DNA of 8,264 nt, taken from NCBI GenBank assembly GCA_002501065.1, contig DLRK01000004.1, positions 24,666-32,929 of the forward strand. The letters run 5' to 3'. Under the pieces are notes generated by a model, which saw only the letters and a program-made list of their open reading frames with translations, was not told where the DNA came from and made no database searches. This DNA is from Akkermansiaceae bacterium UBA7890. GTDB lineage: Bacteria; Verrucomicrobiota; Verrucomicrobiia; Verrucomicrobiales; Akkermansiaceae. A program made the position numbers and the translations under genes. Shown piece after piece: positions 1 to 7,056 of the stretch (positions are counted from its first letter, which is position 1; every line of letters begins with the position of its first letter).

Positions 1-899
1 TCCGAGTAGAAGATGAAGATGGTGTTCCTGGTCAGGTCCAGCTCGTCGAGCTTGGCCAACACCCGTCCGAGGCTCTCGTCTATGCTCTTGAGCATGGAGG
101 CCATGATGGGGTTGCGCTGCTCGCCCCGGGGATCGGTCTTCCTGGCGAATTCTGCGGTGTATTCTTCCTTGTGTCCCCATGGCCCGTGGACTCCGTAGTG
201 CCAGAGGTTGAGATAGAAGGGCTTGTCCTTATTCGCCTCGATGAAGGCGATCGACTCCTCGGTCAACCGGTCGGTGACGTATTCTCCCTCCGGACCGTCG
301 GTGATGGTCCCTCCCGGGCTCCTGGGGCTGGGCTCGGCATTCAATTGAACCCCGTAGGGGGAGAAGTAGTGCCCACCCGGCGGCCCCGGACTGGGCTGGG
401 CATGGAAGGCGACCTGGAAGCCATGCTTCTCCGGCCAGTGCTCCCGTGCCAGGCCGAGGTGCCATTTACCGAAGTGGCCGGTGGAATAACCGGCCTTGGC
501 GAGGACCTCGGGCAAGGTGACCAGGGCGGGGTCGAGGTAGTTCCTGCTGACGGCGTAGAGGAAAGGTTTGTTGCCCGGCGCCCCCTTGGGGTAACGGGAT
601 TGCCCGGCGGGCCGGGCGGGCTTATGTCCGCTGGCGGTGGTGATGCCGTGCCTCGAGGGATACTGTCCGCTGAGAATGGACGCCCGCGTCGGTGAACAAA
701 GTGGATGAGCGTAAGCGTCGGTGAAGAGCATCGACTGCCTGGCGAACTTGTCCATGTTGGGCGTCTCATAATACTTCGAACCGTAGGGCGTGCTGTCCAT
801 CCAGCCCATGTCATCGACAAGGAAGAGGATGATGTTGGGCTTGCCCGTTGCCTGGATCAACGGAGCCAAAAAGGCAAGGAAGGCGATTACAGCTCTCAT
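1..899 (-). CDS. Exported Cys-type sulfatase, N-terminal part (3' end beyond window)
   Basis: Predicted to hydrolyse a sulfate ester on a glycan outside the cytoplasm. Translating the minus strand from the ATG at 899-897 gives 299 codons that stay open to the left edge, so the C-terminus is missing. A short hydrophobic signal peptide (about residues 1-17, ending I-Q-A) precedes the sulfatase core, which begins KPNIILFLVDDMGW. Visible active-site elements are the calcium ligands D29-D30, the formylglycine motif C68-S-P-T-R72 followed by ASILSG, K145 and H147 in GKWHLG, and H238 in HYGVHGPW. The late metal-ligand D/N pair would lie just past the edge. The start overlaps the stop of the FAD gene (ATGA), implying translational coupling. 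It needs a formylglycine-generating enzyme that is not in this window. The subfamily differs from the other sulfatase here: it has CSPTR rather than CAPSR and a longer stretch between that motif and GKWH. The substrate cannot be read from the sequence. Family assignment is very secure. Confidence 0.93.
   Translation of the reverse strand, partial: MRAVIAFLAFLAPLIQATGKPNIILFLVDDMGWMDSTPYGSKYYETPNMDKFARQSMLFTDAYAHPLCSPTRASILSGQYPSRHGITTASGHKPARPAGQSRYPKGAPGNKPFLYAVSRNYLDPALVTLPEVLAKAGYSTGHFGKWHLGLAREHWPEKHGFQVAFHAQPSPGPPGGHYFSPYGVQLNAEPSPRSPGGTITDGPEGEYVTDRLTEESIAFIEANKDKPFYLNLWHYGVHGPWGHKEEYTAEFARKTDPRGEQRNPIMASMLKSIDESLGRVLAKLDELDLTRNTIFIFYS
896..899 (-). promoter_or_regulatory. ATGA stop/start overlap (translational coupling)
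   Basis: On the minus strand the bases ATGA contain both the TGA stop of the FAD oxidoreductase (898-896) and the ATG start of the downstream sulfatase (899-897). The bases just upstream (GAGAG) sit too close to act as a normal ribosome binding site. Re-initiation by the terminating ribosome is therefore the likely way the sulfatase is translated, which fixes this start and argues for one transcript. Confidence 0.85.
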
Positions 900-2980
900 C
901 TCTCGATGGGGCCCAATAGTTGCAGGGCATCCACAACCACAAAGCCATCAGTCCCGGCGTTACTCAAGTGGACAACAACCTTCTGCCCTGCTTTCAGTTC
1001 CAGGGTCTGGAGGGTGCGGAAATTGGAATTCGAATCCAGCGGCAACCGTTGATTAACCATTATCTTCTGACTCTGGTCGCCAGCTTCAATGCTCAGGGGG
1101 ACATTACTGGCCCGGGAAGGATGCGGCGAGTAGGCCAGGCCCAAACTGTAACGGCCACTTTTCTCTATTCTGGCCTCGAAGGTAAGACCGGCTTCTCCCT
1201 TGCCGGTGTTATTGTCATGAATATAGCCCCCACCTATGTAGGGACGGAAGTTCTGGGACTGCTTCCATCGCCCAACCTTCCTTGCCGCATCATCATCCAG
1301 CACAATGCCCGGCAGTTTCCCGGGCTTGGATGGGAGCCCGTCCCCGGCCACATACTCTGCCGGAAAATCGAGCACCTGGTTCTGCCCTGACAAACGCTCC
1401 CTCAACCGGGCGTAGGGCAGGTCCTGGACATCAATCTTCCCTTGGCAGGCCGCCGCCGCAGCCACCCCGGCGCTTTGCCCCAGCATCATCCAGGTGGGCT
1501 CCACCCGGATACTGGAAAGCGCCACATGGCTGCTTGAGAGGCAAACCGGCACCAGCAGGTTTATGCATTCGCTGCGCCTGGGAGTGAGGGACCGGTATGG
1601 CACCTGATAGGGATGTCCGTGCCGGTTGCCATTGATTCGATGGGGAAAGATGGTCCCTTCATTGACCCACCCCTTCCCATCGGCTGTCGGCACCCGCTGA
1701 CAGTCATGGGAATCGATCGGGAAGGAACTGATCCCGACGCTGTCCTTCTTTTCCGGATTACTCCGGATGTCGTGCTGGGTGAGCACGTATTCCCCAATCA
1801 TGCGTCTGCCTTCCCGGACATAAAGAGCCGGTGGCCAGCCCCCGTATTTCCGGAACTCATCCCCGGTCAGGGCATACGAGGCAAACTTCCTGCGAACGGC
1901 CTCGGGCACCACCGGATCGGTTTTGAGAAACCAGATCAGTTCCAGGGTGTATTGTTTGTGTGCTTCCCGGATTTTTCCGCGATCCGCATAACTAGCCTCC
2001 GGCCAGGCCCAGCTTGCTCCGACCAACCCGGATGAAATCTGCCTCCCGATCCCGTTATTGAGATCGATCTTCTTCCCCGGCAGAGGATAACCGTCCACCG
2101 AAACCATTTGACCGGCCGCTCTGGGGTTGGCCTTGATATAACGCCGGGCTAATTCGAAACGGGCAGGGTCATAGGCCGCCGGCCTGGGCATCGGAATCTG
2201 ATTGGCAGGGTCTGTCGAAATAACGACCCGGAAGCTGTAGGTCATGATCTTGCCATCCCCCTTGTCCTCGCCCGGAGAATCTCCAGTCAGGAAAGGTAAC
2301 CGCTGGCCGTTTGCATCACAGGGATCGATCTCAACCGGCTTCTTGGGAAACTGGTGACCAGCCAATGATTCTCCATATTGCGTCTTCCCTTCCCGGCCCA
2401 GGGCATACGACACCCTGGCCCGGGCCATCAGGTCGCCTTCATAAGTTGCGTCAATAAACTGGGAAGCATGAAAAACTCCCCTGTTGGTTCTAAGGGCCAT
2501 TATCCTGGCACCCTCTTTCTCAACCCTCACCAACTGATGTTTTAAACAGATTCTCACCCCCGCTTCCCTGAGCAGATCGTGGAACACCTTCTCGGCAACA
2601 TGGGGCTCGTTCGTCCACTTGTTGTATTTGGTCAGATCAACCTCCCAGTTCAGTTTCACTCCGGCATCCTGATAGTGCTGATGAATCCGCCTGTACACTT
2701 CGACAAACAAACCACCCATCAACTTGCGGACGCACTGGTTCCCGTCACTTAAACTCAAACCTCCCGTCATCATTCCCCCCACATAGTCATAGGGCGAAAC
2801 CAGAACCACTGAGACACCCTCGCGGGCCGCGCCAACTGCCGCACAGACCCCGGCCGGGGTTGCCCCGTACACGATGACCTCAGCCTCGATCGCCTTTTGC
2901 TGATCCTCAGCGTGCAACGACGCTGACAGAATCAGGGCCGCAATCAGCACTTTCATTGCCAGGAAAATTCTATCGCCCAT
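896..2980 (-). CDS. Exported FAD-dependent oxidoreductase with golvesin-like C-terminal domain
   Basis: The 694-residue product matches the FAD_oxidored family (PF12831 type), sometimes annotated as xanthan lyase-like in PVC bacteria. A Sec-type signal peptide lies at residues 1-25 (hydrophobic core VLIAALILSASLHA, no twin arginine). The dinucleotide-binding strand follows at 35-50 with the variant G39-A-T-P-A-G44. The family motif FIDATYEGDL is at 176-185, and a second FAD-contacting motif, LGQSAGVAAAAA, is at 500-511. From about 555 to 690 is a beta-rich module (YIHDNNTGKGEAG, SGRYSLGLAYS, GFVVVDALQLL) resembling the golvesin C-terminal/CBM-like domain. The reaction and substrate are not known; oxidation of a sugar or glycan end is an inference. 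The Met at 2956 would also give a neat signal peptide (MKVLIAALIL), and neither start has a clear Shine-Dalgarno, so the N-terminus is uncertain by 8 residues. It lies 37 bp after the upstream sulfatase and overlaps the downstream one by 4 bp. Confidence 0.9.
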   Translation of the reverse strand: MGDRIFLAMKVLIAALILSASLHAEDQQKAIEAEVIVYGATPAGVCAAVGAAREGVSVVLVSPYDYVGGMMTGGLSLSDGNQCVRKLMGGLFVEVYRRIHQHYQDAGVKLNWEVDLTKYNKWTNEPHVAEKVFHDLLREAGVRICLKHQLVRVEKEGARIMALRTNRGVFHASQFIDATYEGDLMARARVSYALGREGKTQYGESLAGHQFPKKPVEIDPCDANGQRLPFLTGDSPGEDKGDGKIMTYSFRVVISTDPANQIPMPRPAAYDPARFELARRYIKANPRAAGQMVSVDGYPLPGKKIDLNNGIGRQISSGLVGASWAWPEASYADRGKIREAHKQYTLELIWFLKTDPVVPEAVRRKFASYALTGDEFRKYGGWPPALYVREGRRMIGEYVLTQHDIRSNPEKKDSVGISSFPIDSHDCQRVPTADGKGWVNEGTIFPHRINGNRHGHPYQVPYRSLTPRRSECINLLVPVCLSSSHVALSSIRVEPTWMMLGQSAGVAAAAACQGKIDVQDLPYARLRERLSGQNQVLDFPAEYVAGDGLPSKPGKLPGIVLDDDAARKVGRWKQSQNFRPYIGGGYIHDNNTGKGEAGLTFEARIEKSGRYSLGLAYSPHPSRASNVPLSIEAGDQSQKIMVNQRLPLDSNSNFRTLQTLELKAGQKVVVHLSNAGTDGFVVVDALQLLGPIER

Positions 2981-3017
2981 CCTGATCTGGTTAATTCAAG
3001 GAATCCTCAATACAGTC

Positions 3018-4691
3018 TCACCTGTTCTTATATTTCGAGGAATCTTTCAGGTCCCGCACCCGTCGCTGGAGAAACTCCCCGGAGATCCTCTCGGCCTTCT
3101 CCCTGTCGGCTGCATCGTAATTCCAGAATTCCTGCACCACTTCCTCGGTTCCCGGAAAATCCCGCCCCTGGTCCCCGATCCGCTTTCGCAGCAGGGCCAG
3201 GCGCTTTTTTAAACCGGCCACCGTGTCGGCGTATTCCGGGGCGTCATAAAGGTTGGTCGACTCCAGGGGGTCGTTTTTCATGTCGTAGAGTTCCCAGGCC
3301 GGTGGAGTCCGGTTGCCGCCCTGGTAATCGGCTCCGTAGAAGTAAATGAGTTTGAATTCCTTGGTGCGGATTCCCAGGTGTCCGGGATTGTCGTGGTGGG
3401 CCATGTGCATCCAGTAGCGGTAGTAGGCCTCATTCGGCCAGGTGACCGGCTCCTTGCCTGTCTCGCAGATGGGCTTGAAACTGCGACCCTGCATGTAACC
3501 GGGCTTCTTCACCCCGGCAAAGTCGAGCATGGTCGGCGCGTAATCGACATTGCCCACAACGGCATCGGTGCGACTGCCCGCCTTGATGGTCGCCGGGTAG
3601 CGAATCAAAAACGGCATGCGCATGGCCTCCTCATACATCCAGCGCTTGTCCTGGTAATCATGTTCACCAAGCATGAAGCCCTGATCGCCGGTGTAGATGA
3701 TAACCGTCTGGTCCATGAGACCCGTCCTGTCCAGATAGGCAAAGAGTCGTTTGAGGTTGTCATCGACTCCCTTCACACAGCGCAGGTATTTGCGCAGATA
3801 GACGTTGTAGGCCATGTCCTGGACTTCCTCGTCGGTCAACTTGGCGGCATCGTAACCTTCAGGGTAGTCCTGCGGGAATTTCACCGGAAGATCCAGGGCG
3901 TAGGAGCGCCGGGGGTTGCGATTACCGATGGAGGTGCCGATGTGCGGGATCAATTCATCGTGATACCCGCGCGTGGCAATGGAGCCGAATCCAGCAGGAT
4001 GGGATTTGCGGAGGTTCACTGGCTGCGGGATGTCGACCTCCGCCAGGTAGTCATCGTAACGATGAGCGTGCTGGAAATAATCGTGGGGAGCCTTGTAGTG
4101 ATGCATCAGGAAGAATGGCTTGGACTCGTCGCGCCCTTCCTTGAACCACTTGAGCGTCTGGTCCGTGATGGCGTCGGATGAATGCATGCCGGGAAACTTG
4201 ATCAGGTTCTTCGGCCAGTTCTTTTCTCCACGAATGCGGAACTCAGGATCGTGATACTTTCCCTGGCCGGGAAGCACACAGTAGTAGTCGAAATCGGCCG
4301 GTTCCTTCTTCAGGTGCCATTTCCCGATCATGGCGGTCTGGTAACCGGCCTTCCTCATCTCGCGCGCGAGATACTGCCGCCCGGCCTCGATGCTCCCACG
4401 CAAATCGTGCACTCCACAGGTGTGGGCATACTGCCCGGTGAGGATCGTGGCCCGACTGGGGGCACAGATCGCGTTGGAACAGAACGCGTTTTCAAAGAGC
4501 ATCCCTTCCCGTGCCAGACGATCGATGGTCGGGGTCGGGTTCAACCCGGCCAGACGACTTCCGTAGGCCCCGATGGCCTGCGAAGTGTGATCATCGGACA
4601 TGATGAACAGGATATTCGGGCGATCGGCAGCTGCGGCAGTCCACTGCGCAACCAGAAGAAACAGAACAACCATCCGCACCCGCGCAGCCAT
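3018..4691 (-). CDS. Exported Cys-type sulfatase, GlcNAc-6-sulfatase/mucin-desulfating-like
   Basis: A complete sulfatase of 557 residues. I chose the ATG at 4691 because a purine tract (GAAAGAGA, 4706-4699) lies 7 bases upstream and the N-terminus then forms a clean signal peptide (MAARVRMVVLFLLVAQWTAA). An in-frame ATG at 4727 would add 12 hydrophilic residues. Numbered from 4691, active-site residues are D33-D34 (calcium), C76-A-P-S-R80 followed by ATILTG (formylglycine site), K124 and H126 in GKWH, H203 in KAPHD, D336-Q337 in YTGDQGF, and K349. A PGQG-x-Y-x-x-P-x-F segment after GKWH and the LGEHDYQDKRWMYEE block resemble N-acetylglucosamine-6-O-sulfatases of the S1_11/mucin-desulfating type as I remember them. 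That subfamily call is tentative, and in a free-living PVC organism the true target could be another sulfated glycan. The C-terminus is highly charged. It is the first gene after a gap of about 370 bp and lies 37 bp before the FAD gene. Confidence 0.93.
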   Translation of the reverse strand: MAARVRMVVLFLLVAQWTAAAADRPNILFIMSDDHTSQAIGAYGSRLAGLNPTPTIDRLAREGMLFENAFCSNAICAPSRATILTGQYAHTCGVHDLRGSIEAGRQYLAREMRKAGYQTAMIGKWHLKKEPADFDYYCVLPGQGKYHDPEFRIRGEKNWPKNLIKFPGMHSSDAITDQTLKWFKEGRDESKPFFLMHHYKAPHDYFQHAHRYDDYLAEVDIPQPVNLRKSHPAGFGSIATRGYHDELIPHIGTSIGNRNPRRSYALDLPVKFPQDYPEGYDAAKLTDEEVQDMAYNVYLRKYLRCVKGVDDNLKRLFAYLDRTGLMDQTVIIYTGDQGFMLGEHDYQDKRWMYEEAMRMPFLIRYPATIKAGSRTDAVVGNVDYAPTMLDFAGVKKPGYMQGRSFKPICETGKEPVTWPNEAYYRYWMHMAHHDNPGHLGIRTKEFKLIYFYGADYQGGNRTPPAWELYDMKNDPLESTNLYDAPEYADTVAGLKKRLALLRKRIGDQGRDFPGTEEVVQEFWNYDAADREKAERISGEFLQRRVRDLKDSSKYKNR

Positions 4692-5063
4692 CGTGATATC
4701 TCTTTCGAGGAGTGGGTTCATATTCATTCAAATAGACAGGTTCTATTCCCGTCATCCCCGACCGGGCATGACCGATGCCCTGGGTCATAACAGCAATCCT
4801 GAACTCGGCCAACCCTCTCGCCGTTAATCATCCCACCGGCCATCATTATTCATCATCGGTGATCCTGCACCCCTGCAGGATCTTCCCCAGGTCCTCAATC
4901 TGCTTCTTCCCTCCTCTGGCACCTGCCAGGCAGAGCTACTCCGGACGAGCAGGCTCCACCGGAATCTCCGGGAGGGCCGCCCAGGAAACTCCGTCCTGTC
5001 GTCCCGCATGGACGAACTCGTCGTGGAGACCCCGGGGCCACCACAGTCCGATCCCATGCTGGC
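4692..5063. other. Gap between CE1 esterase and sulfatase; no convincing gene
   Basis: This is the largest non-coding stretch in the window. It holds the 5' end of the sulfatase leader with its purine-rich site at 4706-4699, a short hairpin (4764-4780), and a weak minus-strand ORF at the CE1 end. I saw no tRNA or rRNA, no tandem repeats, no oligo-T terminator and no convincing -35/-10 pair. Its position before the sulfatase-FAD-sulfatase set makes it the best place for a promoter of that set, but this is inferred from layout alone. Confidence 0.5.
4764..4780. other. Small inverted repeat (6-bp stem, 5-base loop)
   Basis: GGGCAT (4764-4769) and ATGCCC (4775-4780) are perfect reverse complements around the loop GACCG. 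An overlapping alternative pairs ATGACC (4768-4773) with GGTCAT (4783-4788), so two mutually exclusive hairpins are possible in the leader of the sulfatase transcript. No T-run follows on the minus strand, so it does not look like an intrinsic terminator. It could be an operator half-site pair, an RNA structure or chance. Confidence 0.25.
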
Positions 5064-5067
5064 TCAC
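4936..5067 (-). pseudogene. Possible 43-codon coupled ORF or decayed gene remnant
   Basis: A GTG at 5067-5065 overlaps the TGA stop of the CE1 esterase as GTGA and opens a 43-codon frame ending at TAG (4938-4936). The product contains GLWWPRGLHDEFVHAGRQDG and ends in a proline-rich IPVEPARPE. The same frame stays open for 29 more codons after the TAG (with GGKKQIEDLGKILQGC) to a double stop, TAA TGA, at 4848-4843. That pattern would fit a coding remnant broken by one nonsense mutation. There is no signal peptide, no recognisable domain and only a weak ribosome binding site. A random open frame in moderately GC-rich DNA is an equally good explanation. Confidence 0.2.
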
Positions 5068-6182
5068 TCTTTCGTCTTATAACCGTGCCACACCCACTCG
5101 ATGGCATGGGGGAGGAATTGAACCTTGGCGTTGCCGATCCCATGACCGGAATTCTGGCAAAAGAGATACTGGTAGGAATAACCCCTGGCCTTCAGGACCT
5201 TCGCCATGCGATGATTGGCTTCAACCCAGTCGTGCATGCCGTCGCGCATCACATTCGGGTTGAGAAGGTCGTAATCACCCACCGCGAGGAACAGGCGGAT
5301 GGGTTTTTTCTCACTCTGGGGAATCAGCTTATCGTGAAAATCCCACGCCCCACCCGGCGTCTTCGGGTCAAAGGGCCATTGCTGGTTCACGAAAGTCCCG
5401 GAAGTAGTCAGCACCCGGCGGTAAAGATCGGTCCGATACCAGGCCATGATGAGGGCGGCCGATCCGCCCGAACTGCTTCCCATCACCGCCCGGCCATCCG
5501 GGTTCCCGGTTAATTTGACCCCGCAGTTTTTCTCCACCAGGGGCAGAACTTCCGTCTCGATATACTCGGCATACAGACCTGACATGGTATCGTATTCCCT
5601 GCCCCGCTCATGCCCCTGGGCATCGCCACCCCCGTTGGCCACCATGATTGCAATCAGCGGCGGGACCCGCTTCTGGGCAATCAGGTTATCGAGGATATTG
5701 GGGATCACCTGGTTGGGTTTTCCTTTCGGTCCGTCATGACAGACCATGAACGGCGCTTCCTTGCCCTCCTTGTATTGCGCGGGCACGTAAACGGTGATCT
5801 GCCGGGTGTAATCGATTTCATGGGTCTCAACGATCAAGGTCCTGGGGTTCCTGGGATCGACCGTCCCGAAAACCTTCCGGGCAATTCCCGGGTTAAGCAA
5901 CCTGGTGGTCCTGGAATCGATGGTGAATTGAAGAACTTTTCCCCTGGGCGAGTCCTTGGGGATTCTCCGTTCGGGAGCCGGCAGGTAATTTGGTCCGATC
6001 AGATAGTTGCCCACTGCATCAACTGGCGGATTGACCCCGGGTTTGTCATCGAGCCGGATGAACTTCGGTGCCCCGGGACCGTCGAACGCACGGGTCGGCG
6101 GCTTCGGACGCTTGGCGGATAACGCGGAAGACGCAAATAACGTTCCAAGAGTGACGAGTATGGCCGGGCAGAGAAGTTTCAT
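5064..6182 (-). CDS. Exported CE1/Fes-like alpha/beta-hydrolase esterase
   Basis: A 372-residue protein of the putative-esterase family (PF00756; esterase D, enterochelin esterase and CE1 feruloyl/acetyl-xylan esterases). Residues 1-23 form a signal peptide (MKLLCPAILVTLGTLFASSA). An N-terminal segment with NYLIGPNYLPAPERR (59-73) is typical of PVC members as I recall them. The hydrolase core starts near 120, with ITVYVPAQY at 129-137. The catalytic triad is visible: nucleophile S237 in G-S-S-S-G-G, an acid at D303 or D305 in VGDYD, and H347 in NSGHGIG. It probably removes acyl groups (acetyl or hydroxycinnamoyl) from a polysaccharide; a role in siderophore hydrolysis is unlikely given the sulfatase and CE6-like neighbours. 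The ATG at 6182 is preferred over a TTG two codons earlier; neither has a strong Shine-Dalgarno. It begins 30 bp after the SASA esterase stop, so the two are likely co-transcribed. Confidence 0.9.
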   Translation of the reverse strand: MKLLCPAILVTLGTLFASSALSAKRPKPPTRAFDGPGAPKFIRLDDKPGVNPPVDAVGNYLIGPNYLPAPERRIPKDSPRGKVLQFTIDSRTTRLLNPGIARKVFGTVDPRNPRTLIVETHEIDYTRQITVYVPAQYKEGKEAPFMVCHDGPKGKPNQVIPNILDNLIAQKRVPPLIAIMVANGGGDAQGHERGREYDTMSGLYAEYIETEVLPLVEKNCGVKLTGNPDGRAVMGSSSGGSAALIMAWYRTDLYRRVLTTSGTFVNQQWPFDPKTPGGAWDFHDKLIPQSEKKPIRLFLAVGDYDLLNPNVMRDGMHDWVEANHRMAKVLKARGYSYQYLFCQNSGHGIGNAKVQFLPHAIEWVWHGYKTKE

Positions 6183-6212
6183 TTGCAATGGGGTAAAGGT
6201 GAGAAAATGAAT

Positions 6213-7040
6213 TCACGGGTTCGCGGACATATCGCCATAAACCTTGGCATACCGCTTGCCCATGAGCAAACATGACTTGCGATCAAAATGCACCTTCGCG
6301 CGAGCGGCCGGACTGCAACCGGTGGATTCGACAAATCCGGCATGAGGCACCTTTTCCGGCAAGCTTCGAAGGATCTCCTTGATTTTGATGATACGCGCTA
6401 CCCGATCCGGCGCCTTGTGATCCTTTCCGGTGCCGTAGAATTCCGCCAGGTTCCCCACGATAAAGGGCAATTGGGGACTCCCCAGGTCCTTCCGCACGTC
6501 TTCGATCAGTCGGTGCAGTCTCTTCTCATAGGCATCGGTCCTCGTCTGCTCGACAGTGTCCGATTCCCCTTGATGCCATAGCACACCCTTGAGGGTCCCG
6601 GCTTGCATGCCCGCCTTGGCATGACGGATGGCATCGCTGTAAATTCCAGAGCCTTTGCCCAGTTGCTCGATACTCCTGCCACCCCAGGCCATCGGAACCA
6701 GACCGACCACCACCCCGGGATTGTCAGCCAGGTAAGCCTCTGCGAACGACAGGCCAGGCCCGAACCGCGCCTTCTTATTGGGGCGTCTGGGGTGAAGCGG
6801 ATGCGCTCCCGGCACCCACTTGGGCTCCTCCCCTTCCCTGGCAAAACGCATTTTCAACACATGAGGGACCGGTTGGGTATCACCGGCTGCTATCCCGACG
6901 CCCCCGGACATGTTTGACTGCCCCATCAGGAGAAACAGATGGAAGTTCTTCTTGGAGGAAGGAATATTCACGGGGCCTTCCGCCCGGAGCGCACCCGTCG
7001 CCAGAATTGCAGCTACAACGAATACCTCCTTTGCTCTCAT
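6213..7040 (-). CDS. Exported SASA/CE6-like SGNH esterase
   Basis: A 275-residue sialate O-acetylesterase-domain protein resembling carbohydrate esterase family 6, where acetyl-xylan esterases are found. The signal peptide covers about residues 1-20 (VFVVAAILATGALRA). Block I is FLLMGQSNMSGG with nucleophile S42. A glycine-rich MAWGGRSI lies at 117-124, WHQGESD at 155-161, and the C-terminal VHFD places the catalytic histidine at H251. The usual Asp three residues before that His (D-x-x-H) is Ala here (ARAKVHFD). Activity may then rely on another acid such as E159 of HQGES, or be reduced. It probably deacetylates a polysaccharide or oligosaccharide in the periplasm or outside. The start is well supported by an AAGGAG site 8 bases upstream. 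It sits 80 bp after the cytochrome gene and 30 bp before the CE1 esterase, giving two structurally unrelated esterases in tandem. Confidence 0.9.
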   Translation of the reverse strand: MRAKEVFVVAAILATGALRAEGPVNIPSSKKNFHLFLLMGQSNMSGGVGIAAGDTQPVPHVLKMRFAREGEEPKWVPGAHPLHPRRPNKKARFGPGLSFAEAYLADNPGVVVGLVPMAWGGRSIEQLGKGSGIYSDAIRHAKAGMQAGTLKGVLWHQGESDTVEQTRTDAYEKRLHRLIEDVRKDLGSPQLPFIVGNLAEFYGTGKDHKAPDRVARIIKIKEILRSLPEKVPHAGFVESTGCSPAARAKVHFDRKSCLLMGKRYAKVYGDMSANP

Positions 7041-7048
7041 TGCTTAAG

Positions 7049-7054
7049 CTCCTT
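7049..7054 (-). promoter_or_regulatory. Strong Shine-Dalgarno for the SASA esterase
   Basis: The minus strand reads AAGGAG, then 8 bases, then the ATG at 7040-7038. It is the only textbook ribosome binding site I found in the window and it decides this start codon. It lies 2 bases downstream (in the transcript) of a small hairpin that could tune its access. Confidence 0.75.
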
Positions 7055-7056
7055 CA

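Noticed and set aside
171..820. Open frames on both strands in other phases within the left-hand sulfatase
   Set aside because: The minus-strand frame starting at 899 encodes a complete run of sulfatase motifs up to the window edge; the others are low-complexity, Pro/Arg/Gly-rich shadow translations.
2900..2980. Twin-arginine export signal for the FAD oxidoreductase
   Set aside because: The N-terminus MGDRIFLAMK has only one Arg and no RR motif; it looks like an ordinary Sec signal.
4692..4727. Upstream ATG at 4727 as the start of the 3018-4691 sulfatase
   Set aside because: It adds 12 hydrophilic residues before the signal peptide and has no ribosome binding site, whereas the ATG at 4691 has a purine-rich tract at a suitable distance.
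3378..4790. Two long plus-strand open frames, nearly end to end, opposite the 3018-4691 sulfatase
   Set aside because: They are antisense to a sulfatase whose full set of active-site motifs is intact, have no recognisable domains or good start sites, and are expected from the codon bias of the opposite strand.
4824..5143. Minus-strand open frames of about 80 codons beginning MGSD and MGSA in the esterase-sulfatase gap
   Set aside because: Their translations are Arg/Ser/Gly-rich with no domain, one overlaps the esterase 3' end out of frame, and neither has a ribosome binding site. The GTG-initiated frame in the same gap is the better, though still weak, candidate.
6114..6182. Lipoprotein signal in the CE1-like esterase
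   Set aside because: The only early Cys (C5) comes before the hydrophobic core and is not in a lipobox, so Sec cleavage near residue 23 is more likely.
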